DNA from: Bacillus sp. E(2018)
GTDB taxonomy: Bacteria; Bacillota; Bacilli; Bacillales; Fictibacillaceae
Reading direction: 5' to 3'
DNA length: 64,000 nucleotides
Assembly (NCBI RefSeq): GCF_005503015.1
Contig: NZ_SCOL01000001.1
Coordinates: 2,170,001-2,234,000, forward strand
Within the stretch, counting starts at the first letter, position 1. Every line of letters starts with the position of its first letter. The position numbers and the translations under genes are program-made. The notes under the pieces were generated by a model that saw only the letters and a list, made by a program, of their open reading frames with translations, was not told the origin of the DNA and searched no databases. Shown piece by piece: positions 24,354-33,895 of the stretch.

Positions 24354-24836
24354 TTATTCGTTATGCAAGATATCATCTACTTTTGTCTGCATAGATCTTA
24401 TCACTGTTTTTTTGTATCGAACAGCAAGTAACAATACGGCTAATCGATTACGCAGAGACAATTTATAATACCGTGGATTCTCTTTAACGAAACACTTAAT
24501 GATTGACAGCGCTGTTGGATTCGATTTATTGAAACTTTTAACTTGCTCCTTTTTTTCAAGACCTCTAAAGCTCTGTAACCAATTCCTTATATCTGTTTTT
24601 CTAGGATGTTCATCAATCATACATAATGCGTACTTACTTTTTGTGTGCTTTACTAAATAATCATAACGATCATTTCCGCTAATAATACTGAACCCCTTTT
24701 TCTTATCTCTCTTTACCACCAGCATATGCATAGAATCCCACATTCTATTTTTTAGCATCTTTACGTGATCTGTTACTTTTATTGAATAATCTGGCTTAAT
24801 TTTAAATAGATGAATATATTGAACATTCAACCTCAT
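24354..24836 (-). CDS. Basic protein with ParB-like N-terminal pattern, unknown function
   Basis: 160 residues from the ATG at 24836 (GAGGAG upstream). The stretch MHMLVVKRDKKKGFSIISGN followed by DRYDYL resembles the ParB/Srx nucleotide-binding fold (a hydrophobic strand, then GxxIIxGNxR). The rest is basic and helical (SLRNRLAVLLLAVRYKK). The match is weak. No neighbour suggests partitioning or phage function. Codon use is similar to surroundings as far as can be seen by eye. Confidence 0.6.
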   Translation of the reverse strand: MRLNVQYIHLFKIKPDYSIKVTDHVKMLKNRMWDSMHMLVVKRDKKKGFSIISGNDRYDYLVKHTKSKYALCMIDEHPRKTDIRNWLQSFRGLEKKEQVKSFNKSNPTALSIIKCFVKENPRYYKLSLRNRLAVLLLAVRYKKTVIRSMQTKVDDILHNE

Positions 24837-24904
24837 GCCATATCTCCTCTTTCCTGTGGAGTCTCGTGTAAGTATATTATGAAAGTAAGTATGCAAAAGG
24901 TGCC

Positions 24905-25100
24905 TATAAGTGTTAGTCCGTGGATTGAATGAATGCCTACCAAGTGAAATGTTTCTCTTAACGGAAGCTATTCACAAAGTATGAACTTATAGAATCAGAA
25001 GCTTGAAGTCTGTAGGCTGGCAGCCTAAAAATCATCACCTAACCGGGGAATGCGAGCAACCGAAATCAACTATTCTAGTAGAGCAGCGAAAACAGCCCAA
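24905..25100. ncRNA. Possible structured RNA / transposon-end remnant (tentative)
   Basis: A non-coding stretch of about 195 bases with an RNA-like look. A perfect TAGGCT-GGC-AGCCTA hairpin (25013-25027) is followed by an AACCGGGGAATGCGAGCAACC segment and a purine-rich GAGCAGCGAAAAC tail, ending right at the desaturase terminator. Stops occur in every frame. From memory it resembles right-end RNA (omega-RNA) scaffolds of IS605/TnpB elements in Bacilli; I cannot verify this, and no tnpB or tnpA is present. It could also be an unnamed ncRNA or plain spacer. Confidence 0.3.
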
Positions 25101-25101
25101 C

Positions 25102-25148
25102 AAAAAAGCCACTCCCCTCACGTTTTTAGTTAACGTGTGAAGAGTGAC
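25102..25148 (-). terminator. Terminator of the desaturase gene
   Basis: On the minus strand GTCACTCTTCACACGTT pairs imperfectly with AACGTGAGGGGAGTGGC, followed by TTTTTT. Confidence 0.75.
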
Positions 25149-25159
25149 TCTTAGGTGTT

Positions 25160-26182
25160 TTATGCTGCTCTATTTTTTCGAATAAAATTACGAATATCAC
25201 GATTTCCGATAAATTTCTTAGACTGCTCACACCATAGCTTAAACGTTAACGATTTTAAGCTAGTAAGAAGCGTAAGCGTTGGTACATCTTGAAGTCGCGG
25301 ATCACTTTTATGTGCTTTTTCCAAGTGATAGTTCGGCACACGAGAGTTCAAGTGATGCACATGGTGAAAACCAATGTTCCCTGTAAACCATTGTAATACT
25401 TTTGGCAGTTTATAAAACGAGCTTCCTTTAAGAGCAGCTTCAACATAGTTCCATTTTTCGTTATTTTCGAAATAACCATCTTCAAACTGATGTTGAACAT
25501 AAAATAACCAAACTCCTGAAAAGGTTGCAATGTAGAAAATCGGAAGTTCAACTAACAAGAAAGCTTTCCAGCCGATCGTAAATCCAACTGCTAATACGAT
25601 TGATACTAAAGCGATATTCGTTAACCAAACATGCATCTTTTCTTTCTTTGAAGCATTTTTTGCATTAAATCGATAATCGATCAAGAAAATGTATAGTGGT
25701 CCGATCAAGAAGAGCACGATCGGGTTTCGGTATGTTCTGTATTGTAATCGTTTAAACCAAGAAGCTTCTGCATACTCTTGAAGCGTCATTGTCCATACAT
25801 CACCAACCCCGCGTTTCTCAAGGTTTCCGTTCGTTGCATGGTGTGTTGCATGACTGTTCTTCCACTGTTCATACGAACAAAATGTAAACAAGCCAGTAAA
25901 AATTCCAACAATCTGATTAGCTTTTCTGCTTTTGAAAAATGAATAGTGTGTGCAATCATGAAAGATGATAAATGTTCGAACTAAAAAACCGGCTGCCGGC
26001 ACTGCACAAAGCAGTGTCAACCAAAATGATATATTTAAACTCAAATAAGCCAATACCCATAGAATTAAGAATGGTCCTACTGAATTAACTAACTGCCATA
26101 CACTTGCTGATATACGCGGGCGCTCAAATGGTGCTAATTTTTTCTTCCATTCACGAATGTCGTACTTCGAATGTTCGCTCAT
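25160..26182 (-). CDS. Membrane fatty acid desaturase
   Basis: 340 residues from the ATG at 26182 with GGAG upstream; the ATG at 26206 lies before that site. Three histidine boxes hold the di-iron centre: HDCTH (75-79), HATHH (111-115) and HHVHH (273-277). Four to six membrane helices separate them. Family knowledge: these enzymes insert a cis double bond in lipid acyl chains, using ferredoxin or flavodoxin electrons, often on cold shock. In Bacillus the relative is Des, controlled by DesKR; no desKR lies next to it here. The position of the new double bond is not predictable. Confidence 0.92.
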   Translation of the reverse strand: MSEHSKYDIREWKKKLAPFERPRISASVWQLVNSVGPFLILWVLAYLSLNISFWLTLLCAVPAAGFLVRTFIIFHDCTHYSFFKSRKANQIVGIFTGLFTFCSYEQWKNSHATHHATNGNLEKRGVGDVWTMTLQEYAEASWFKRLQYRTYRNPIVLFLIGPLYIFLIDYRFNAKNASKKEKMHVWLTNIALVSIVLAVGFTIGWKAFLLVELPIFYIATFSGVWLFYVQHQFEDGYFENNEKWNYVEAALKGSSFYKLPKVLQWFTGNIGFHHVHHLNSRVPNYHLEKAHKSDPRLQDVPTLTLLTSLKSLTFKLWCEQSKKFIGNRDIRNFIRKNRAA

Positions 26183-26299
26183 TAAATCAGTCTCCTTTAA
26201 CTTCACATCTTCCCTATCTTATCACATATTTTGAATTTAGCACCCACCTATATTTGTCGAATTGTGAACATATTATATGACTTGGTACTAAAACCACGT

Positions 26300-26336
26300 A
26301 AAAACCGGCCTCTCACAAGGGAGACGGCCGGAAAAA
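26300..26336 (-). terminator. Terminator of the subtilase gene
   Basis: CCGGCCTCTC and GAGACGGCCGG pair with one bulge; on the minus strand TTTTT follows. Confidence 0.8.
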
Positions 26337-26350
26337 TAAAATAATTATTT

Positions 26351-29300
26351 TTATTTTTTTGCGTTGATGTAAAGTTTGCCTGATGCTCTTTCGCTCGTTT
26401 TGTTGCCGTAATCATCTGAAGCGATTACTTCAACTACTGCACCTGGTGCTTTAACATTTGTAGTTGCTGTGTAGTAGCCTTCGTAATGACCCTCAGACGT
26501 TTCACGCATTGGAAGCTCAGTTGCGTTCGCTACCCCGCCAGCGTTTGTTAGCGGCATATGGATAACGAATACTGCATCCAATCCTGGTGCACTGTCGAAT
26601 TCGATCTTCACAGACTCACCGCTCTTCAGCTCTTTGTCTGTGTCTGGTTTCAAGTTCTCAACTACCGGAGCTTCAAATTGCGCATAAACGGTTACCGTCT
26701 TCGAGTGGCGATTTCCAGCTTTATCAAGCGCAACCACTTTGATCACATTTTCTCCTTCATTTAGAAGCATGCGATGACTGTAGTTGCCGTCTTCGTCAAC
26801 TTGAGCTTTCTGTCCGTTAACTTTAACCCAATCAAGGTTGGTTTCATCAACTGTACCTTTTACGGTTACAGATTCACGGTTTGTCTTCATACCATCAGCC
26901 GGTGATGTGATACTCACTTTTGGCTTTGTTTGATCCAGCGTCACAGTTACCGGAGCTGATTCATCTGTTGAACCACTATCTGTTACCGCTTTTGCAGTCA
27001 ACGTATTAGCGCCCTCTTCTAGCGTAACTTCAGCAGAGAACGTACCTTCGTCTGTCGTTTCTGCAGTAGCTGCTTCTTCGCCATCTCTGTAGATCTCTAC
27101 TGTAGTCGTTGGTGCCGCGGTACCAGTTACGGTTACTTTTTCTTCATTAGTAAACGATCCATCGACTGGAGAAGTAATGGATGGTGCCGTTACTTCATAG
27201 TTTACAGTCGCTCTGATCATATAGTTACCTTCTTCTTCTGGAGATTGAGACCATGCTCCACTCAAGCTTTGGAAGCTTCGTCCTGACCATTCTCCATCTT
27301 CATCTGTTGCAAGACCTGGTGTGTTCGGGTTCGCAAAGTTTTGGATGTACACCATATAGAAGTCTCCTTCTACCATGATGCCGTGTTGACTTAGATCCAC
27401 ATGTGTCCACTCGCCGTTACGTAGTGCTGTAGCATCAAACGGTCCAGCAAGCTTTTTACCTGGTGTCCCATCCGGTCCACTTTCATCGTATACAGCTACT
27501 TGGAATGCTGTTCCACCTGGTACTGGCCATTCAGTATCCCAGAATCGGAATAGTCCTCCAGTTACAGCCGCTTTTTCATTACCATCTGCTAGTGACATCT
27601 TTACTGCCCAAGCGTTTCCTGCAGCATTCCATGCACGAGCATTTTCAGCTGTACCATCGTCATACCCAATCTCACCTGGGTAACCGATGAAAGGTTTTAA
27701 CGCGATATCTTGATCTGTTGTTTCACCACCAGATACGGTAACCGAAACTTCTTCACCATAATAAGAAGGAGCAAGTACTTTTAGTGTGTATTCGCCTTCA
27801 TAGGCAGAGATTTCATACGTACCGTCTTCATTCGTCTGTACTGGTGCAATCGCAGCATCTTCCATGAGCATCACAGTAGCTCCTGCGATTGGTTCTCCTG
27901 TCACCTCATTCGTAACGGTACCTGAAACGGTTCCTCTTGGAATTTCTTCAAGTGTAAAGTTCGCACGTGCTGTTCCGTCCGCTTCAAGTGTGACTGATTG
28001 TGTTTGAGAACGGAATCCGTACGCCTCAGCTTGTACAGTGTACGTTCCTGCCGCATGCGTTAAGCTGTACGATCCATCCTGAGGATTCGTATAAACAGAA
28101 CGTCCTGTTTCAAGGACACTAACTTCTGCACGCATCGGAAGTGCTAGTGGAGCACCTTTGCCATCTTTTGAAGGTTCTTTTTCAGATGAAGGTTTCATCG
28201 GCTTGATTTTAGATGGATCTACTTTTGGTTTTGCTTGAGACATAGGTGCTTTTTCAACCGCTGGTGATCCGCCAAGTTTTGCTTTTTTCGCTGGTGTGAT
28301 CGGTTGGTCATGCAACTTCACATCATCTAGGTACCAGCCTGCTTTAACGACTGAACCATCAGCAGTTACATTGAACGCAACGTAAATGCGTTGACCTGCA
28401 TATTCACTTAAATCTACTTCACCGTCAATCCAACCACCGGAAGTAGAGTTAACGCGAAGCTTTTGAGTCCAGTTTTCCATATCAGTCGATACAAACACGT
28501 GACCGTAATCATAGTTACGTTCTAGATCGTGCCACTGTTTGAACTGAAGATAGGTGTTCCCTTCTGGAAGATCAACAGGAGGCATAACAAGTGTCATGTT
28601 AGCACTGTTAGCATAGTTTCCAGCAAGGTTTGAAGCATATACCTTTTCACCAGAGAATGCCGCACCAGGACCGCTTGTTGGTACACCATGCTCCCAGCTG
28701 TTATTTGCTCCAAAAGATGTCCAGCCTGTAGGATTTCCTTCAAAATCCTCACTGTATCCTGAAGAGATTCCAGGTAGCAGTGCTATTGTATAGTTATCAG
28801 TTGAAACGGAACTACCACCAAAATCAATAGCTGTCCATTTGTAGACAATGGAATCACCTGTTAATGCTGATCCTGGAATAGAAGCGCTGTACGTACCTGA
28901 TTGATAATCTCCACTTGTACGTTCAGCAACCACGTCTGTCCAGCTTCCGTCTTCATTCTGATAGCTTAATGTAACTGATGTGACACTAATGTTGTCTGAC
29001 ACTTCGGCTTCAAGATTCAACGGCATTTCTTTGTAAGATTCAGTTGGTCCTTCATGTGTGATGGAAGGAGCTTCACTGTCTTCTCCTTCTTTCGTTACCG
29101 TTCCCTCAATTCTGCCTAATCCAGTTACTACTGAAGATACGGCTGTAAATGCGTTCACAAGTCCATGACCATATCCATTGTTAGGAGATTCAGGGAACGT
29201 CGCATCTGTAAGAGGAGTTGCTGAATTCAACAAGATCTCTTCAAGTTCTTCAACAGTCAGACTCGAGTCAGCTTGCTTTAATAAAGCAACTACTGCTGAA

Positions 29301-30700
29301 ACGTGTGGTCCGGCCATTGACGTACCATTCCAACCACCTTCATATGCACTTCCTGGAACCGCTGAACGGATATTTACTCCCGGTGCTGAGATTTCAGGTT
29401 TTGTTTCGTCATATGGAGAAGGTCCTTGAAGTGAGAAACTAGCTAAAGTGTTATTGATATCTGTTGCACCTGTTGCAAAAGATTCTGGATAGTTTGCAGG
29501 AGTTGCTACTGATCCAGGACCACCTGGATTAAAGATCGTTGTGTTTCCTGCAGAGAATTCTGGGAAGATCTCAGCTGAACGCCAAGCTTGTACCATCTCT
29601 CTATACCATTCATCCAGTCCTGCTCCGCCACCCCATGAGTTGTTTACAACATCTGGTGCTTTTTCAGGATGTGGATTACCTTCTGCATCTTTTGGTGCTA
29701 AGATCCACTCACCGGCTTCAAGAAGATCAGCATCTGTTCCACCTGAAGCGGAGAACGCTTTAACAGCGATCCATTTTGCTCCCGGTGCAACACCGATCTG
29801 ATTGCCTCCGTTCGGTTCAGCACCTACCATTGTTCCCATCGTATGCGTACCATGTCCATCATCATCATAAGGAGCAGCTTGTCCACCAACAGGGTCGAAC
29901 CAGCTGAATTGATGATCTGCTGCATCTGGATTCTGAGGATCAAATCCGCGATACTTTTCTTTTAATGCGGGGTGATTCCATTGAACACCTGTATCGATAT
30001 TGGCAACAACTGTCCCAGCCCCATCGATACCCATCCCCCAAACCTCAGGAGCTCCTACACGTTCGATATTCCATTCAATAGAAGAGGTATCGTTTTTCGG
30101 TTGAACCTGTAGTGATGATTTTGGAAGCTGCTTTTCTGGAAGCTTTACAGAACTTACAGGTTGAATAAGCTGTCTTGTTTCATTCGGAAGAACTTTTTCA
30201 ACTTCTGGAAAAGCTGCGATTTCTTCCATTACTTCTTTTGTCGCCGTAACGGCCATACCGTTAACTACATAGAAAGATTGGATTTTTTCAGCTTTACCTG
30301 CTTTTTCTTGTTTTTCTAAGTATTTTTTCGTGTGCTGTTGAGTTTCTAGCGCGTTTGCACGAAGTGTGGAAACGATCGTAGAACGTTTCATTAATTTTGT
30401 TTGATTAGAAGAGAGTTTTTGAGATTTAGCTTCTTTAGCAGCTTTTTTCGCCACTGCAGCTGTATCTACTTGTTCTTTGAACTTAATGAGGAATGTAACT
30501 TTATCCTTCTTGCTGAATTGCTCGTTCAGTTTCTTTGCAACCTTACTCGTCTTACCGTCTAACGCTGCCTCTTTTGCTGAAGTAGAAGCCTTACCTTTTG
30601 TAGTAGCAGCATTCGCTTGAGATGGGAACATCATTGGAACAATCATTAAAAAAGCTAAAAATACGGAAAGCCAGCGTACTTTTTTTCGTTTTTTACTCAT
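26351..30700 (-). CDS. Secreted multi-domain subtilisin-like protease (bacillopeptidase F-like)
   Basis: 1449 residues, close in size to Bacillus Bpr. A Sec signal peptide (about 1-31, ending PSQANA) is followed by an inhibitor-I9-type propeptide (about 65-180). The S8 catalytic domain has D236 (NIDTGVQW), H283 (DGHGTHTMG) and S461 (NGTSMAGPH). C-terminal parts: a jelly-roll/MAM-like domain (about 655-800), a Lys/Pro-rich linker, two carboxypeptidase-regulatory-like repeats (SVTLEADGTARANFTLEE and GTVSGTVTNEVTGEPIAGATV), another beta-rich region and at least two bacterial Ig-like repeats (ITSPVDGSF, ITSPADGMK). There is no LPXTG or membrane anchor, so it is released or wall-associated. Role: extracellular protein breakdown. 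Monocistronic. Confidence 0.93.
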   Translation of the reverse strand: MSKKRKKVRWLSVFLAFLMIVPMMFPSQANAATTKGKASTSAKEAALDGKTSKVAKKLNEQFSKKDKVTFLIKFKEQVDTAAVAKKAAKEAKSQKLSSNQTKLMKRSTIVSTLRANALETQQHTKKYLEKQEKAGKAEKIQSFYVVNGMAVTATKEVMEEIAAFPEVEKVLPNETRQLIQPVSSVKLPEKQLPKSSLQVQPKNDTSSIEWNIERVGAPEVWGMGIDGAGTVVANIDTGVQWNHPALKEKYRGFDPQNPDAADHQFSWFDPVGGQAAPYDDDGHGTHTMGTMVGAEPNGGNQIGVAPGAKWIAVKAFSASGGTDADLLEAGEWILAPKDAEGNPHPEKAPDVVNNSWGGGAGLDEWYREMVQAWRSAEIFPEFSAGNTTIFNPGGPGSVATPANYPESFATGATDINNTLASFSLQGPSPYDETKPEISAPGVNIRSAVPGSAYEGGWNGTSMAGPHVSAVVALLKQADSSLTVEELEEILLNSATPLTDATFPESPNNGYGHGLVNAFTAVSSVVTGLGRIEGTVTKEGEDSEAPSITHEGPTESYKEMPLNLEAEVSDNISVTSVTLSYQNEDGSWTDVVAERTSGDYQSGTYSASIPGSALTGDSIVYKWTAIDFGGSSVSTDNYTIALLPGISSGYSEDFEGNPTGWTSFGANNSWEHGVPTSGPGAAFSGEKVYASNLAGNYANSANMTLVMPPVDLPEGNTYLQFKQWHDLERNYDYGHVFVSTDMENWTQKLRVNSTSGGWIDGEVDLSEYAGQRIYVAFNVTADGSVVKAGWYLDDVKLHDQPITPAKKAKLGGSPAVEKAPMSQAKPKVDPSKIKPMKPSSEKEPSKDGKGAPLALPMRAEVSVLETGRSVYTNPQDGSYSLTHAAGTYTVQAEAYGFRSQTQSVTLEADGTARANFTLEEIPRGTVSGTVTNEVTGEPIAGATVMLMEDAAIAPVQTNEDGTYEISAYEGEYTLKVLAPSYYGEEVSVTVSGGETTDQDIALKPFIGYPGEIGYDDGTAENARAWNAAGNAWAVKMSLADGNEKAAVTGGLFRFWDTEWPVPGGTAFQVAVYDESGPDGTPGKKLAGPFDATALRNGEWTHVDLSQHGIMVEGDFYMVYIQNFANPNTPGLATDEDGEWSGRSFQSLSGAWSQSPEEEGNYMIRATVNYEVTAPSITSPVDGSFTNEEKVTVTGTAAPTTTVEIYRDGEEAATAETTDEGTFSAEVTLEEGANTLTAKAVTDSGSTDESAPVTVTLDQTKPKVSITSPADGMKTNRESVTVKGTVDETNLDWVKVNGQKAQVDEDGNYSHRMLLNEGENVIKVVALDKAGNRHSKTVTVYAQFEAPVVENLKPDTDKELKSGESVKIEFDSAPGLDAVFVIHMPLTNAGGVANATELPMRETSEGHYEGYYTATTNVKAPGAVVEVIASDDYGNKTSERASGKLYINAKK

Positions 30701-31310
30701 GTAACTTTTCCCTCCCTGGTCTATTTGTTTTGGTTGATCTAACCTAGCAAGAATTCTGTCACACCTCCTGTATCATTTTATGAAAATATAGTAATTCTTT
30801 GTTGTTATATAAAGGTTAACGGAAGGACCCTGTAAGATTATGTAATATTTTGTCGCAGAAAGTACTAGTAATTGGAAAATAAACCCTTTGTATGAGCGTC
30901 AATGTACTAACTTGTGACTTTTGGTTAGTCATATTTTTCTTTCTGATTTTTTTTCTTAGATTGCTAAACTTATGGCACGGTACATATCTACTTATTTTTG
31001 TAATATAAAATAAAGCAAGGTAAAAATGAGGACTCAGTCCCTTTATCTGTGTTAAAAAGAAACTAGATTAATTCCAATATTTTCTTTGTTTTTTACAGTT
31101 ACATTGATATAAAAGGCTTTAAAGATTCATGAGTGAGGCATTGTTCCTTTCACAGATGCAGGTCTTATGTCGGAAAAAACGGTATATTTACCCATCAACG
31201 TTTCAATTTAATACTTAAAATATTATGGTTTGTAACAGTATCCTCATTTCACTCTCTATAAAATGTCGTATTTTGGAAAGTGATCATTCAATAAGAGATT
31301 TGAAGTCAAT
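30701..31310. other. Long AT-rich gap upstream of the subtilase gene
   Basis: About 610 bases without a credible ORF. The minus-strand ribosome site of the protease (GGGAGGGAAAAG) lies at its left end. A second SD-like AGGAGGTG at about 30760 heads only a few codons. I cannot pick a convincing promoter. The length fits a long leader or multiple regulatory sites, as is common for exoprotease genes. Confidence 0.5.
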
Positions 31311-31342
31311 AAAAAACCTTCCTCTAATTGAGGAAGGTTTTG
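31311..31342 (-). terminator. Terminator of the flavin-reductase-like gene
   Basis: AACCTTCCTC (31315-31324), TAATT loop, GAGGAAGGTT (31330-31339); TTTTTT follows on the minus strand. Confidence 0.85.
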
Positions 31343-31343
31343 G

Positions 31344-31955
31344 CTATTCTGGCCGTTCTAATGAAAAAGTTTCTCCAAGCTTTACATAATTCGTTCCTGC
31401 TAATCTGCCAACGGGCTTTAGCTTATCAGCATCTATTCTACCATTCTGGTAGAGTTCATCTGAGATATGATAATGAACAACTCTTCCAATTATTAGATCA
31501 GTAGAGGGCTTGTCGGTTGAACCACCAAGTGGAATAATCTGTTCAACTACACATTCCATACGTATTTTTGATTCAGCGATACCAGGAACACCTACTTTGA
31601 CCGATTGAGCCTTCGTTAAATTTGTAAGTTCAATTTCGCTTTGATCCGGCTCAAGGTTGGCAGCGGTTTGATTCACAGCTTCAATATAATTCTCATCTGG
31701 AATATGAACTACGAATTCACCTAGCTCCTCTGAATTTCGTGATGTATCCTTCTGTATACCATCCTTCCTCCCAATGGAGATGGCGATTAGAGGAGGATTT
31801 GATGTTAACGCATTAAAATAGCTGAACGGTGCAGCGTTTAGCACACCATCTGATGATAGAGTGGTAACGAACGCAATCGGTCTTGGAATAATACTTCCGG
31901 TTAGAAACTTGTAGTTCTCTTTAACGGATAATTCTTGAGGATCAATAGATTTCAT
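31344..31955 (-). CDS. Flavin reductase-like FMN-binding split-barrel protein
   Basis: 203 residues behind GGGTGAAG. The family pattern is TGSIIPRPIAFVTTLSSDGV (about 16-35), NAAPFSYFNALTSNPPLIAI and KDTSRNSEELGEFVVHIP. Members bind FMN and reduce flavin or act as NADPH-FMN oxidoreductases. No oxygenase partner lies beside it, although the ring-cleavage dioxygenase MhqO is encoded 750 bases upstream on the same strand. Substrate unknown. Confidence 0.88.
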   Translation of the reverse strand: MKSIDPQELSVKENYKFLTGSIIPRPIAFVTTLSSDGVLNAAPFSYFNALTSNPPLIAISIGRKDGIQKDTSRNSEELGEFVVHIPDENYIEAVNQTAANLEPDQSEIELTNLTKAQSVKVGVPGIAESKIRMECVVEQIIPLGGSTDKPSTDLIIGRVVHYHISDELYQNGRIDADKLKPVGRLAGTNYVKLGETFSLERPE

Positions 31956-32097
31956 AAAACTTCACCCACTTTACTATTTTTAGCAGTTTTATATCTCTTG
32001 TGACTCTTTAAAAAGCAGATAATGGTTTAGTTGTGACAATAAGCTGCCTCGATGGTCTAATGGTCTTATATTTTGACTTATTTTTAACAAAAATGAC

Positions 32098-32706
32098 TTA
32101 TAGCAAGTGTTTGCTAAACCATTCAGCGGCTTCTTCTACTTCAGCTCTTGATAACTGATGCCCCATGTTGTCCCATTTAAGATGTACTTTTGCGCCGGCG
32201 TTGTTCAACAATTGCTGCAACTCTTCCGTTTCTTGAGGCGGACAGATGGGATCGTTTTTTCCTGCACCAATAAATACAGGAAGTCCATCTAATTTTGGAA
32301 GCTCAATTCCTCGTCTAGGAACCATCGGATGGTGAAGGATTGCTCCTTTTAATGATTCTTCATAGTGAAAAATTAAACTTCCTGCAATGTTAGCACCGTT
32401 TGAATAGCCGACTGCTACTACTTGATCACGGTTAAAATCATACTTATTGGCTGCTTCTTCAATAAAATCGTAAAGCTCTTTTGTTCGAAAGATTAAATCT
32501 TCTTCATCAAAGACACCCTCTGCTAAACGGCGGAAAAATCTTGGCATCCCGTTTTCAGAAACATTTCCTCTAACACTTAATACAGAAGATTCTGGTGAAA
32601 TCATTTCTGCTAATGAAAGTAAGTCCTTCTCATTTCCTCCGGTACCGTGTAATAACAGAAGTACCGGCTTGTTTACATCTGTTCCTTTTTTGAAAAGATG
32701 AATCAT
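32098..32706 (-). CDS. mhqD: Alpha/beta hydrolase (carboxylesterase, MhqD-like)
   Basis: 202 residues with triad S102 (GYSNGA), D152 (GKNDPIC) and H183 (MGHQLS). In Bacillus the MhqNOD proteins are induced by methylhydroquinone, catechol and diamide, and MhqD is the hydrolase acting after ring cleavage. Here the start codon overlaps the stop of the dioxygenase gene (ATGA), so the two are coupled. The exact ester or acyl substrate is unknown. Confidence 0.88.
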   Translation of the reverse strand: MIHLFKKGTDVNKPVLLLLHGTGGNEKDLLSLAEMISPESSVLSVRGNVSENGMPRFFRRLAEGVFDEEDLIFRTKELYDFIEEAANKYDFNRDQVVAVGYSNGANIAGSLIFHYEESLKGAILHHPMVPRRGIELPKLDGLPVFIGAGKNDPICPPQETEELQQLLNNAGAKVHLKWDNMGHQLSRAEVEEAAEWFSKHLL

Positions 32707-33653
32707 CGGATATCCTCCTTTAAAATTCTTGCATCAGCGGGTTGCAAGTGATTTTCAATCTGTTCTCGATGAGGCTCAAGCCATGGTGGAAGCAATAATT
32801 TCTTTCCTAACTCTTCTTCTGGCTCATCGCGAGTAAACCCTGGTGGATCAGTTGCAATCTCGAACAGTATGCCACCTTCTTCTCTGAAATAAATAGCATT
32901 AAAATATTGTCGATCAATGATTTCCGTTACCTGAAACTCCTTTTGTTTTACATGTTGCTGCCATTGTTCATGTTCTTCATAAGATGAAGCTCTCCATGCG
33001 ATGTGGTGAACAGTTCCTACTCCACTTACTCCTCTTGCTTCAGGCGATAGTTTGATATCAATCACATTCCCAATATCACTTTTTGAATGAAATCGGATGT
33101 AATCTCCGTCTTGCCCTACTTTTGCTAAACCCATCACTTCTGTAAGAACTCGCTCAGTCTCCTGTGGAGCTGCTGAAAGAAGTATAGCTCCGCCAAATCC
33201 TTTAATGGCATGTTGAGGAGTTACCTCGCCAAATGACCATTCGCTATTCTTACCTTCTTGTCTTGCAACAATTTCTAGACGTAATCCATGAGGATCGATA
33301 AATTCAAGGTATTCTTCTTGAAAACGTATCGTCTTTTTATACTCTATTGCGAATTTAACTAGTCTTTCTTCCCAAAAAGGTAAGGAACCTTCTGGTACAA
33401 CAAAAGATGTAGTTCCAACTTGCCCTGAACCTACTCTTCCTCGATAAGCATCAGGCCAAGGGAAGAACGTCATGATCGTTCCTGGACTGCCTCCTTCATC
33501 TCCAAAATAAAGGTGATACGTTCCTGGATCATCAAAGTTTACCGTTTTTTTAACAAGTCTAAGACCTAGAACACCAGCATAAAAATCTACATTCTCTTGA
33601 GGATTCCCAACAATTGCAGTTATATGATGAATCCCATCCGTGTGCATCGTCAT
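32703..33653 (-). CDS. mhqO: Ring-cleaving dioxygenase of the VOC fold (MhqO-like)
   Basis: 316 residues with two glyoxalase/VOC modules. Metal ligands are probably in HHITAI (about residue 9), HHIAWR (about 216) and FEIATDPPGF (about 265). Family knowledge: MhqO protects against quinones and catechols, presumably by extradiol cleavage. The ATG at 33653 has AAGGATG upstream; a second ATG at 33647 is possible. It is preceded by a sigma-A promoter flanked by two palindromes, and followed by mhqD. A mhqN nitroreductase is not adjacent; the one at 13767 is far away. Confidence 0.9.
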   Translation of the reverse strand: MTMHTDGIHHITAIVGNPQENVDFYAGVLGLRLVKKTVNFDDPGTYHLYFGDEGGSPGTIMTFFPWPDAYRGRVGSGQVGTTSFVVPEGSLPFWEERLVKFAIEYKKTIRFQEEYLEFIDPHGLRLEIVARQEGKNSEWSFGEVTPQHAIKGFGGAILLSAAPQETERVLTEVMGLAKVGQDGDYIRFHSKSDIGNVIDIKLSPEARGVSGVGTVHHIAWRASSYEEHEQWQQHVKQKEFQVTEIIDRQYFNAIYFREEGGILFEIATDPPGFTRDEPEEELGKKLLLPPWLEPHREQIENHLQPADARILKEDIR

Positions 33654-33680
33654 ATCCTAAACATCCTTTCCATTTCGCGT

Positions 33681-33733
33681 AACTTATTTTTTGTAAGTTA
33701 AGTATATGATTATCACTTACTTTTGTCAAGTAA
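33681..33733 (-). promoter_or_regulatory. mhqO promoter with two operator palindromes
   Basis: On the minus strand TTGACA (33729-33724), a 17-base spacer, TATACT (33706-33701). One palindrome, TTACTTGACAAAAGTAA (33733-33717), covers the -35 box. The other, AACTTACAAAAAATAAGTT (33699-33681), covers the start site. The arms (TTACTT/AAGTAA, AACTTA/TAAGTT) are of the size bound by MarR or DUF24 (HxlR) redox/quinone repressors such as MhqR, YodB and CatR. Confidence 0.75.
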
Positions 33734-33895
33734 CTATATTGTATTGACATGAGTGGTTGTAAGGAAGCATGAAGTCCATTGACTTTTACCCATTATTTCA
33801 TTATGTATCTACAAGAGTTTATTTAAGCCTATACCCCTTAATCCTTCTGTAAAACAACACTTAAGAGGGGTTGTGTAGACGAGAGATCAGTGACA

